Assembly (NCBI RefSeq): GCF_000813745.1
Contig: NZ_JWLC01000016.1
Coordinates: 27,646 to 78,733 of the forward strand
DNA length: 51,088 nucleotides
Source: Leisingera sp. ANG-M1
Lineage (GTDB): Bacteria; Pseudomonadota; Alphaproteobacteria; Rhodobacterales; Rhodobacteraceae
Reading direction: 5' to 3'
Shown: in pieces, positions 43,709 to 51,088 of the stretch
Numbering within the stretch: the stretch's first letter is position 1
Layout: every line of letters starts with the position of its first letter
Made by a program: the position numbers and the translations under genes
The notes under the pieces: generated by a model
The model's input: only the letters and a program-made list of their open reading frames with translations
What the model was told of the DNA's origin: nothing
The model's database searches: none

Positions 43709-45256
43709 ATGAAGACGGTCAGGAATGTGCTGCTGGTCATTTCCGACCAGTGGCGCGGGGAATTTATTGCCTGCTGGGGGCATCCGGATGTGAAGACACC
43801 GCATCTGGACGCATTCGCCGCCGAGGCGGTGTCGTTCCAGCGGCACCATGCGCAGGCTGCGCCCTGCGGGCCGTCGCGGGCATCGCTGCTGACCGGCCGC
43901 TATCTGATGAACCACCACCAGGTCAGCATTGAGCCCCCCTTGCCCGCAAGCGTACCCGATCTGGCCCATCTGGTTGCGGTATCGGGGCGCGAGCCCACGG
44001 TCTTTGGCTATACCGACACGCCGAACGACCCGGACCAGACCGGACAGCTGCAGCCCTGGGTCTGCCCCGGTTTCGAGACCAAGACGGGTTTCTTTTACCA
44101 TGACAGCTTTGCAGCCTGGCGGGCCTGGCTCGCAGAGCACGGGTTGGAAATACCCCAAGGCGAAGATCCCGAAAGCATTTTCCTTCCCGCAGGCGGCTAC
44201 GACCGCAGCCGGCCGCAGGCCCCATGCCAGTATCCGGCTGGCCTGAGCGATACGGCGTTCCTGTCCGGCGCCGCGGCGGAATACATCCGCGCCCGGAAAG
44301 GCAAACCCTGGTTCTTGAGCCTGAACTGCCTGCGCCCGCATCCACCGATGGTTGCGCCGGAACCCTATAACCGGATGTTTGACCCAGCCCGGCTGTCTTT
44401 GCCGCCCCGCGCAGGCACTCCGGACGATACCGCGTCCAGTCACCCTTTCCTTGCGGCCTCGCTCAAGGCCTATGGCACCCGGCGTTACTTCCGGGCTGAC
44501 CTCGCACCCGAAGACGTGACAGCCGCCGACGAGCGCAACATGCGGGCATCCTATTATGGCAACATAGCCGAAGTGGATGCCCGTTTCGGAGCCCTGGTAG
44601 CAGATCTCAAAGCAGCCGGCCAATGGAACGATACACTGGTGACTTTTACCTCGGACCATGCGGACCAGCTGGGCGGCAATTGGATTTACGGCCGCCGCGG
44701 CCCCTTTCCGGGACTGTTTCATATCCCCCTGATGATCCGTGATCCGCGTTTCCCGGCCCAGCATGGCCCCAGCGTCGAAGATTTCACCGAGTCAATCGAC
44801 ATCCCTCCCACTATTGCAGAAGCGCTCGGCCAGCCTCAGCCGGAGTGCGACGGCCACTCGCTGCGCGGCTTCCTATCCGGGGAAGCGCCAGCGGACTGGC
44901 GTCGGCTTACAGTGTGGGAAACCGACTTCCGTGAACTGCGGCTCACCCCGGAAATGGCGCCCTATCTGCCTTAGCAGCCAGATGACTGCTGTTTCACAGC
45001 GCTTATGACGCAGGACTGGCTCTACATCCATTTTCCGGCTCAGCCTGCGCTTTTGTACGATCTCAAATCCGATCCGCACTGCCACCGCAATCTGGCGGGC
45101 GAGCCGGCTTATGCCGCCGATCTGGCGCGCTGCGCTCAGGCGCTGCTGACACACCGGATCCGGCATACCCCGAAACAGCTTTCGGACTATTGGCTGCCCT
45201 ATGCGACCAACGGGCCGGCACGGAAAATCTGGAACGCGGAGGAGCAGAAGTGCTGA
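43709..45256 (+). pseudogene. Sulfatase / phosphonate monoester hydrolase interrupted by an in-frame amber codon
   Basis: An alkaline phosphatase-superfamily hydrolase of the sulfatase/phosphonate monoester hydrolase group. LLVISDQWRGEF carries the metal Asp, and the formylglycine signature C-G-P-S-R is at about residue 52-56 (APCGPSRASLLTGRY). FTSDHADQLG holds the other metal ligands. After 421 codons the frame hits TAG (44972-44974), yet the same frame continues uninterrupted as QPDDCCFTALMTQDWLYIHFPAQPALLYDL, the conserved C-terminal part, to a TGA at 45254-45256. A CAG-to-TAG change is the simplest cause. Undisrupted length would be about 515 residues, normal for the family. It would desulfate or dephosphonylate an imported compound; now probably inactive unless suppressed. 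Confidence 0.85.
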
Positions 45257-45481
45257 GGATTTCAGTCCTGGCAGAAACTTTCGGGGCGTTTCACACTCTG
45301 GACATCGGGCAAATCGATATTCCCCAGGGCCAGGTGACCTGGCATCGTCGGCCCCAATGGCGCAGGCAAGACAACACTGTTCAACACAGTGGGCGGCGCA
45401 ATCCGCCCGGATGCGGGCAGGGTTATTCTGGACGGCCGCGACATCACCGGACTGCCGCCGCAGCGGCTGGCGGAGCAAGGC

Positions 45482-47018
45482 TAATTCTGTTGAAAAACAA
45501 CGTGTTGCTCACGCAGAATGTTTGGCGTTGGATGCGAGGCGAGCGCCTTTGTGATCAGGCTTCGCGCGTTTGCTGCGGTGCGGGAAAGATCTTGGCCAAT
45601 TTGCGGAGGTTCTGGGCGGTGGCGGCGAGGAGGAATTCGTCATTTGCGCCGCATGGACCGCGTAATCGGAGCCGCCCAAGACCAAGTATGCGTTTGAGGC
45701 GGGCGAAGAGCATCTCGACTTTTTTCCGGAGCTTCATCGAGACTTCGTATTGCTTGGTTTTGGCGGTTTCCCGGACGACCTGCCGGGCATCTTCATGTTC
45801 TTCGCGGGTGATCTTGCGCGCGGCGGCGTTCGGGCAGCACTTGGGCTTGGATGGGCAGGCCTGACAGATCTCTTTCAATGCGCGATAACGGGCTGTGCCT
45901 TTGCCGGACGGACCTCGGTTCGGGCCCGAATAATTGCGGCGGAACTGCTTGAGAGCATGTCCCTCCGGGCAGATGTATTGGTCATTCTCGGCATCCCATT
46001 CGAAGTCGGCGCGGGTCAAGGTGCCGTCGTTGCGCCCGGATTTATCAAAGACAGGAATGTGCGGTGCGATCCCGCGGTCAACCAGCCAGCCCAACATTGG
46101 CCCGGTGCCATAGGCCGTGTCAGCGATCAGGCGTTCAGGGTGCAGATCGAACTTGGCCTTCACCCGCTTCAGCATGGTTTTCGTCGATCCAATCTCAGCC
46201 TGCCGGATTGATCGCGTCGCCTCCACATCGACGATAACCCTATGATCGGTGTTGATCAGATAGTTGTCGGAATAGCTGAAGAAAGCAGGGCCTTTACGTG
46301 CCGCCGTCCATCGGCTGGCCGGATCAGAATGGGAGGTGAACTTCGGTTGCACCTCGCTGGCGGCACCGAATGCAGCTTCATCCAGCGTGTCGAGATACTC
46401 GCGAACGGCGCGAGGGGCATCGGCCGGGTCGATGCCGGAGGCGTCCCATTCTTCCTTGGGTGTCGAATTCTGCTTGTGGGCATCCGCCTCGATAAGGCTG
46501 GCATCAATTGCCATGCGCTGCCCGCTTGCCAGGCCTTCTGCGATGCCGCGCGCAACGGTTGTTTCGAACAAATGCCGCAGCAGTTCACTCTCCCGGAAGC
46601 GGCCGTGCCGGTTCTTGGAAAAGGTGGAATGGTCCGGCACGCGGTCAATCAGATCGAGACGGCAAAACCAGCGGTATGCCAGGTTCAGATGCACTTCTTC
46701 GCAGAGCCGCCGCTCGGATCGGATGCCGAAGCAATAGCCAACCAGAAGCATCCGGATCAGCAGCTCTAGATCGACAGAAGGACAGCCTGTATGGCTGTAG
46801 AATTCCGCCAGATGAGCCCGGATACTGTCCAAATCGACGAACCGATCAACCGACCTCAGCAAGTGATCTAGAGGAACATGATCTTCCAGCGGGAACTCGC
46901 AGAACAGCGCAGCTTGAGCTTCCTGCCTCCGGCCCATCATGGTCGGTCACCTCCCTCAATAGGAGAATTGAATCAGCCCGTTGCCCTTGGATCAAGTCAG
47001 AGTTTTTCAACAAAATAT
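45482..47018. mobile_element. IS1182-family insertion sequence in livG
   Basis: About 1537 bp. The ends carry the inverted repeat TGTTGAAAAAC (45488-45498) and GTTTTTCAACA (47002-47012), extended outward as ATTCTGTTG versus ATTTTGTTG. A GC dinucleotide at 45480-45481 recurs at 47019-47020, so removing the element and one GC restores the uninterrupted codons ...Q-G-L-V-R of LivG. A 2-bp duplication is thus the simplest reading, but the outer limits are uncertain by a few bases. It holds one transposase gene. Confidence 0.8.
45555..46940 (-). CDS. IS1182-family transposase
   Basis: A 461-residue DDE transposase: N-terminal DUF772-type domain (LEDHVPLDHLLRSVDRFVDLDSIRAHLAEFYSHTGCPSVDLELLIRMLLVGYCFGIRSERRLCEEVHLNLAYRWFCRL), catalytic Asp in MAIDASLIEAD and LIADTAYGTG, catalytic Glu in KKVEMLFARLKRILGL, and a cysteine-rich insert (CQACPSKPKCCP). 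It is complete with its own start and stop and is probably functional. It runs opposite to the interrupted livG gene. Confidence 0.93.
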   Translation of the reverse strand: MMGRRQEAQAALFCEFPLEDHVPLDHLLRSVDRFVDLDSIRAHLAEFYSHTGCPSVDLELLIRMLLVGYCFGIRSERRLCEEVHLNLAYRWFCRLDLIDRVPDHSTFSKNRHGRFRESELLRHLFETTVARGIAEGLASGQRMAIDASLIEADAHKQNSTPKEEWDASGIDPADAPRAVREYLDTLDEAAFGAASEVQPKFTSHSDPASRWTAARKGPAFFSYSDNYLINTDHRVIVDVEATRSIRQAEIGSTKTMLKRVKAKFDLHPERLIADTAYGTGPMLGWLVDRGIAPHIPVFDKSGRNDGTLTRADFEWDAENDQYICPEGHALKQFRRNYSGPNRGPSGKGTARYRALKEICQACPSKPKCCPNAAARKITREEHEDARQVVRETAKTKQYEVSMKLRKKVEMLFARLKRILGLGRLRLRGPCGANDEFLLAATAQNLRKLAKIFPAPQQTREA

Positions 47019-47531
47019 GCCTGGTGCGGACTTTCCAGATCTCCCGCGACCTCGGCGCCCTGACCATCCTGGAAAATCTGCTTCTGGCGCGGCCCGGCCA
47101 GCGTGGCGAAGGCCTGGCATCAGCGCTGTTTTCCGCGCCGAGGAGGATGCCGCCATCGAGCGGGCCCGCACCCTGCTGCTACAGGTCGACCTGTGGCGGC
47201 TGGCAGACCACGCGGCCAGCAGCCTGTCCGGCGGGCAGAAAAAGCTGCTGGAAGTGCTGCGTGCAATGATGCTGTCGCCCAAAGTGATCCTGCTGGATGA
47301 GCCCGCCGCACGCGTGGCGCCGACGATGGAGGGGGTGCTGTGCGACTTCAATCTCAGCCTGAAGGAGGAAGGGGTCACCTTTGCCATTGTCGAGCATGAC
47401 ATGGAGATGATCGAGGCGCTGTGCGACAGCATCTATGTGATGATCTAAGGCCGCAAAATGATGCGCGGCATATTCGAGGAGGTCACCACCGATCCCCGTG
47501 TTCTGGAAGCCTATCTGGGGAGCATGGTGTG

Positions 47532-48278
47532 ATGGGCAATGCCCTTTTGGCAGTTGAGAACCTGCGTGCCGGCCACTGCGGCGGTGATATCATCAAGGGT
47601 GCGGATTTCTCGGTCTCCGAGGGCGCCGTTTCGACCATCGTCGGCCCCAACGGCGCGGGCAAATCCACTCTGATCAAGTCGCTGGTCGGCCTGCTGGCAC
47701 CGCGCGACGGCACAATCACCCTAGCAGGCAAAGACGTGGCCCGGCTGAACGCGCCTTCCAAGGCGCGGGCGGGGCTGGGGTATGTCCCGCAGGAGCACAA
47801 TGTGTTCCGCAACATGTCGATCGGCGAGAACATGACGCTGGCCTATGAATTCATCGGCAGCGGCTCCAAGGGCTTGCCCACGGCCCGCGACCGGGTCTTT
47901 GCCATCTTCCCGGACCTCGCTCACCGCGAGGCGGATCTGGCGGGTAACCTGTCGGGCGGGCAGCGGCAGATGCTAGCCTTCGGCTGCGCCTTGATGCCGG
48001 ACCCGAACCTCTTACTGCTGGATGAGCCAAGCGCCGGATTGTCGCCCAAATACGTTGCCGAGATGTTCGAGGCGGTAAAGGCCGTGAACCAGGCTGGTGT
48101 CTCGATCCTGATGACCGAGCAGAACGTCAAGGAGGCGATGGTGATCTCAGAAACCGCCATCGTGCTGGTCGCGGGCACGGTGCGGGCGCAGATGCCTGCC
48201 GAGGACTTCGTGAACCATCCCGACATTCACGCGCTCTACATGGGCACCTCGGATGCCGGTGCAAAGGAGAGCGGCTGA
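47532..48278 (+). CDS. livF: LivF-type branched-chain amino acid ABC ATPase
   Basis: A 248-residue ATPase: Walker A GPNGAGKST, the LivF-type Q-loop YVPQEHNVFRNMS, signature LSGGQRQMLAFGCAL and Walker B LLLLDEPSAGLSP. The ATG overlaps the last livG stop in TGATG. Of the livGFHM set this one alone shows no lesion. With its partners broken it probably has no transport role now. Confidence 0.9.
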   Translation: MGNALLAVENLRAGHCGGDIIKGADFSVSEGAVSTIVGPNGAGKSTLIKSLVGLLAPRDGTITLAGKDVARLNAPSKARAGLGYVPQEHNVFRNMSIGENMTLAYEFIGSGSKGLPTARDRVFAIFPDLAHREADLAGNLSGGQRQMLAFGCALMPDPNLLLLDEPSAGLSPKYVAEMFEAVKAVNQAGVSILMTEQNVKEAMVISETAIVLVAGTVRAQMPAEDFVNHPDIHALYMGTSDAGAKESG

Positions 48279-49136
48279 TGCTCCAAATCCTGTTGAATGG
48301 CGTTGTCTCGGGTCTGCTGGTGGCCCTGCCTGCGATTGCGCTGCCGCTGAGTTACGGCGTTCTGAACTTTCCCAATTTCGCAATTGGTTCGATGACTACG
48401 GCCGGCGCCTATATCGCGTTGTATTTAACGTGGATGCTGGCGTGCCGATCCTGCTGGCGGCGGTCCTGGGCGCCGCAAGGCTGGCGGCAGCGGCACTGGT
48501 CACAGACCGGCTGGTCTACAAGCCCTTGCGCAGCGCGGACCATGTGACGCTGCTGGTAGCCTCCATGGGCGTCTACTTCGTTCTGGAAAACCAGGTGCGT
48601 TTCCTGTGGGGCTCGGACATCCGCGGCTTTGACATAGCCGTCGCCCGGCCGCACCGCTGGATGGGGCTGCGGGTCAACAACGAGCAGATCGCCGTCGTGG
48701 CGGTGTCACTGCTGGCGATGGCGGCGGTCTGGTTCATCCTGATGCGCACGCCCCTGGGCCCTGCCATGCGGGCGGTGGCGGACAATCCGGACCTGGCGAT
48801 GTGCGCGGCATCAGCCGCAACTATGTGATCGCCATGGTCTGGGCCATCGCGGGCGTTCTGACCGCCTTTGCCGGCGTGCTGATTGGCATGGATAGGGTGA
48901 TCGATCCGCTGATGGGCTGGTACTACGTGCTGCCGGTCTTTGCAGCCGTGATCCTCGGCGGCATCGGCAACCCGCTGGGCGCCGTCATCGGTGCGCTGCT
49001 GATTGGGGAGGCCGAAGAACTTGCCACTCTGGTGCTGCCCACCACCTACCGGCAGGCGGTCTCCTTCCTCATCATTGCGCTGGTGCTGCTGCAGCGCCAG
49101 CACGGACTTCTTGGCAAAGCGAGGATCACCAGATGA
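48278..49136 (+). pseudogene. livH: livH-type permease with two single-base deletions
   Basis: The start overlaps the livF stop (TGATG). LNGVVSGLLVALPAIALPLSYGVLNFPNFAIG is typical LivH. At about 48418 one G is missing (GC-GTTGTATTTAAC), moving the frame; FNVDAGVPILLAAVLGAARLAAAALVTDRLVYKPLR follows in the next frame. At 48800/48801 another G is missing between GCGATG and TGCGCGGC; the third frame continues VRGISRNYVIAMVWAIAGVLTAFAGVLIGMDRV to GLLGKARITR. Restoring one G at each site gives a continuous, normal LivH. Both lesions lie in G-rich words, so sequencing error must be considered, but neighbours carry independent lesions. Confidence 0.87.
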
Positions 49137-49957
49137 TCGGCTACCTGACGGCAATCCTTATCTTCGTAATCATATCGGCCCTGATCGGCCTAGCGCTGAA
49201 GCTGCAATGGGGCCAGGCGGGGATGGTGAACTTTGGCATCTTCGGGTTCTTTGCCGTGGCTGCCTATGTCTCGGGCCTCAGTGCCCTGGCCGGAGTACCT
49301 GCGCTGATCGGTGCCGCGCTTGCAATACTGGCCACGGTGGCGCTCAGCATCCTTGTGGCCCTGGTCTCAGCCCGGCTGCGGGAGGATTACCTGGCAATTG
49401 CCACCCTCGCCTTTGCCGAGGCTGTCCGGCTGTTCCTGCTGAACGAAACCTGGCTGACGGGCGGCGCCAACGGCCTGCCGGGCATTCCGTGGCCGCTGTC
49501 GGAGCTGGCGTCCGGCCTGCAGTATGAACTGCTGTTCCTGGGCCTCTCCCTTGCGGTCCTGGCGGCCTGTTTCGCTTTTGCCCAGATGCTGACGATCTCC
49601 CCCTTTGGCCGGGTCCTGCGGGCCCTTCGCGAAGATGATCTGGTCACCGCCACCCTGTGCAAAACCACGCTCGGCTTCCGCGTCCGGGCTTTTGCTGCCG
49701 GCGGTGCGATCATCGGAGCCGCAGGAAGCCTGCACAGCTTCTACTTCAGCTATATCGACCCGCCCCAGTTCGGCACCTTTGTCACGGCTAATGCCTTCAT
49801 GGCGATGATTGCCGGCGGGCGCGGGTCCAACACCGGCCTTCTCCTGGGCGCCGCCTCGGTCATGGTGCAGCTGGAAGGCACCCGCTTTCTGAAAGACCGC
49901 CCCTTTGCCCATTTCGTGATCCGCGGTGGCAAGGATTCGGATCTTGGCCTGGTTTGA
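49133..49957 (+). CDS. livM: LivM-type permease, probably truncated at its C-terminus
   Basis: A 274-residue permease overlapping the livH end by 4 bases. LKLQWGQAGMVNFGIFGFFAVAAYVSGL, REDYLAIATLAFAEAVRLFLLNETWLTGGANGLPGI, and AAGSLHSFYFSYIDPPQFGTF match LivM. The family usually ends after one more membrane helix and an FRPxGL-type tail. Here, after VQLEGTRFLKD, only about 20 polar residues (PFAHFVIRGGKDSDLGLV) follow, so a small deletion or frameshift in the last helix is likely. The terminator at 49971 closes the operon. Confidence 0.75.
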   Translation: MIGYLTAILIFVIISALIGLALKLQWGQAGMVNFGIFGFFAVAAYVSGLSALAGVPALIGAALAILATVALSILVALVSARLREDYLAIATLAFAEAVRLFLLNETWLTGGANGLPGIPWPLSELASGLQYELLFLGLSLAVLAACFAFAQMLTISPFGRVLRALREDDLVTATLCKTTLGFRVRAFAAGGAIIGAAGSLHSFYFSYIDPPQFGTFVTANAFMAMIAGGRGSNTGLLLGAASVMVQLEGTRFLKDRPFAHFVIRGGKDSDLGLV

Positions 49958-49970
49958 CCCTGGTCAAGCG

Positions 49971-49999
49971 GACGGCCCCAAAATGGGGCTGTCTTTTTT
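49971..49999 (+). terminator. Rho-independent terminator after livM
   Basis: A 9-bp stem (49971-49979 with 49985-49993, one G-T wobble), a 5-base loop AAAAT, then six T (49994-49999). It ends the sulfatase-liv transcript and faces the convergent aminotransferase. Confidence 0.88.
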
Positions 50000-50044
50000 G
50001 CGGGGAGGTTTTCGGGGCGGGGATTGGCTGCGGTTTGCTGCGGC

Positions 50045-51088
50045 TTATGCGCTGGGGGCGAGTTCTTTCACTGCCGCGAGCATCCTGGCGATTTCGGCCT
50101 CGGTGTTGTAGTGGCAGAAGGAGATCCGGATGCAATCGGGCAGGCCCAGCGGGTCCAGCACGTTGCCGGAGTAATGGTCGGCCTTGCGGGTATGGGTGCG
50201 GATGCCCTGGGCGTTGAGGGCCGCCACCGCCTCTTCCGAGGCGATGCCGTCCACCACGATGGAGACCAGGCCTTCGCGGGCCGGGTTGTCTGCACCGGCC
50301 AGGATGGTGACATGCGCCATGTCGCGCAGCCCCGGCAGGTTGCCGGTGCCGTTGATCGCGGTATTGGTCAGATGGGTCTCATAGGCGTGGATGGCGCGGC
50401 CTGCGGCTTCGATCCTGCCGCGCCTGGAGGTCTCGGAGGAGACCTCGCCGCCGAGCCATTCGAAGTAGCCGACCACATCCGACAGGGTGGCGTAAGAGCC
50501 GGTGTCGCGGGTGCCGAACTCCCAGCCGGTGGCGGGCGCCCCGATCAGCATGTCATGCGGCAAGGCGCTGAGGCGGTCCGAGATCCAGGCGATGCCGTAG
50601 CCGTGGCGCGAGAACACCTTGTAGGGCGAGACCGCATAGCCGTCGACATCGTAGGCCGCCAGATCCAGCTGGCCGTGGGCGGCGTGCTGGATGCCGTCGA
50701 CGATGATCAGGCAGTCCGGCGCCACCGCGCGGATCGCCTTGGAAATCGCCGCCACATCCATGCCCATGCCGGTGACCGGCGAGGCATGCAGGATGGTGGC
50801 CACCGCCACATCCGGGGTCATCAGCGCGGCGTAGTCTGCCGCCGTGACCAGGCCGGTTTCGTTGCTGTGGGCGACGTTCACATAGTCCAGTCCGGCAATC
50901 CCGGCCCAGCGGCGGGCGGCGCTGCGGGTGGCCGGGTGCTCAATCGAGGAGCCGATCACCCTGGCGCCCTTGGGGGCGTTGACGCAGGCGGTGCGGATCA
51001 TCCGGAACAGCAGCTCGGTGCCGCTTTCGCCGGCAAAGAACTGGCCGGACGCGGCGTTCATGAAGATGGCCAGGTCTTCCTTGGCCGT
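50045..51088 (-). CDS. Class V aminotransferase / cysteine desulfurase-like protein, C-terminal part
   Basis: The frame is open to the right edge (upstream codons TAKEDLAIFMNAASGQFF), so the start lies outside the window; 347 codons are visible. PLP-dependent class V fold: GSSIEHPATRSAARRWA, LIIVDGIQHAAHG with the PLP Asp, and the Schiff-base Lys in AVSPYKVFSRHGYGIAW. The C-terminal small domain ends SFCHYNTEAEIARMLAAVKELAP. No Fe-S cluster or sulfur-transfer partner is visible, so it may be an isopenicillin N epimerase-like or selenocysteine lyase-like enzyme; the specific reaction is open. Confidence 0.9.
   Translation of the reverse strand, partial: TAKEDLAIFMNAASGQFFAGESGTELLFRMIRTACVNAPKGARVIGSSIEHPATRSAARRWAGIAGLDYVNVAHSNETGLVTAADYAALMTPDVAVATILHASPVTGMGMDVAAISKAIRAVAPDCLIIVDGIQHAAHGQLDLAAYDVDGYAVSPYKVFSRHGYGIAWISDRLSALPHDMLIGAPATGWEFGTRDTGSYATLSDVVGYFEWLGGEVSSETSRRGRIEAAGRAIHAYETHLTNTAINGTGNLPGLRDMAHVTILAGADNPAREGLVSIVVDGIASEEAVAALNAQGIRTHTRKADHYSGNVLDPLGLPDCIRISFCHYNTEAEIARMLAAVKELAPSA

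Larger units (their letters stand above)
45250..47532 (+). pseudogene. livG: livG-type ABC ATPase, broken by frameshifts, an IS and a stop codon
   Basis: Remnant of a branched-chain amino acid-type ABC ATPase. A GTG start (45250) overlaps the sulfatase end. The frame holds LRISVLAETFGAFHTLDIG, then an extra T at 45340 shifts it; the next frame continues with Walker [13 protein letters not shown] and [10 protein letters not shown]. The IS1182 element then interrupts (45482-47018). After it LVRTFQISRDLGALTILENLLLARPGQRGEG resumes in register, followed by a second frameshift near 47120-47130, then LSGGQKKLLEVLRAMM, LLDEPAARVAP, and an ochre TAA at 47446-47448 before the true end (LEAYLGSMV). At least four lesions: certainly non-functional. 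Confidence 0.88.

Noticed and set aside
45190..45864. A 224-codon plus-strand frame spanning the livG start and IS left end
   Set aside because: It is a chimera of out-of-frame livG sequence and antisense transposase, not a gene.

Overview
The window looks like chromosome from a GC-rich alphaproteobacterium, most likely a member of the Rhodobacteraceae (Roseobacter group). This is inferred from gene content (a class III formaldehyde-type alcohol dehydrogenase next to a Rieske oxygenase, a PrkA/YeaH/SpoVR trio, a large hydantoinase-type catabolic operon, BapA-like adhesin secretion) and codon bias. No rRNA or tRNA gene was seen.

Layout. (1) 1-3112: the end of a class I aminotransferase, converging on a lone 846-residue protein that joins an adenylation domain, a carrier domain and an acyltransferase-3-like membrane domain. 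(2) 3550-6862: a small secreted protein, then a Rieske oxygenase with a perfect 18-bp palindrome just ahead of its ribosome site, a glutathione-dependent formaldehyde dehydrogenase and a strong terminator. The pair reads as an oxidative demethylation unit. (3) 6907-11698 (minus): prkA-yeaH-spoVR stress operon. (4) 12446-20395: a 1034-residue repetitive BapA-type adhesin followed by its own type I secretion system (outer membrane channel, ABC exporter, HlyD-type adaptor). (5) 20460-24131: a secreted trypsin-like protease (minus) and a methyl-accepting chemotaxis protein (plus).

(6) 24366-42948 (minus) is the main accessory block: 17 tightly packed genes, many with ATGA or TGATG overlaps. In transcription order they are aldehyde dehydrogenase, FAD-linked 2-hydroxyacid-type dehydrogenase, a polar amino acid ABC importer (binding protein, ATPase, two permeases), two SDRs, an Asp/Glu/hydantoin racemase, a TPP enzyme, HyuA, HyuB, an aminotransferase, a uronate-dehydrogenase-like epimerase-fold enzyme, a DAO-type FAD oxidoreductase, a LysR regulator and an SDR that has lost its catalytic tyrosine. 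The logic (import, ATP-dependent ring opening, racemisation, transamination or oxidation, semialdehyde oxidation) fits catabolism of a cyclic amide or hydantoin-like amino acid derivative; the substrate cannot be read from sequence. A 12-bp motif recurs in three gaps of this block, once as a long inverted repeat.

(7) 43070-49957 (plus) is a decaying operon: an intact TetR regulator, a sulfatase/phosphonate monoester hydrolase cut by an in-frame amber codon, and a branched-chain-amino-acid-type ABC system in which livG carries frameshifts, an IS1182-family insertion and an ochre codon, livH has two single-base deletions, livM looks short at its C-terminus, and only livF looks whole. (8) 50045-51088 (minus): a class V aminotransferase running off the right edge.
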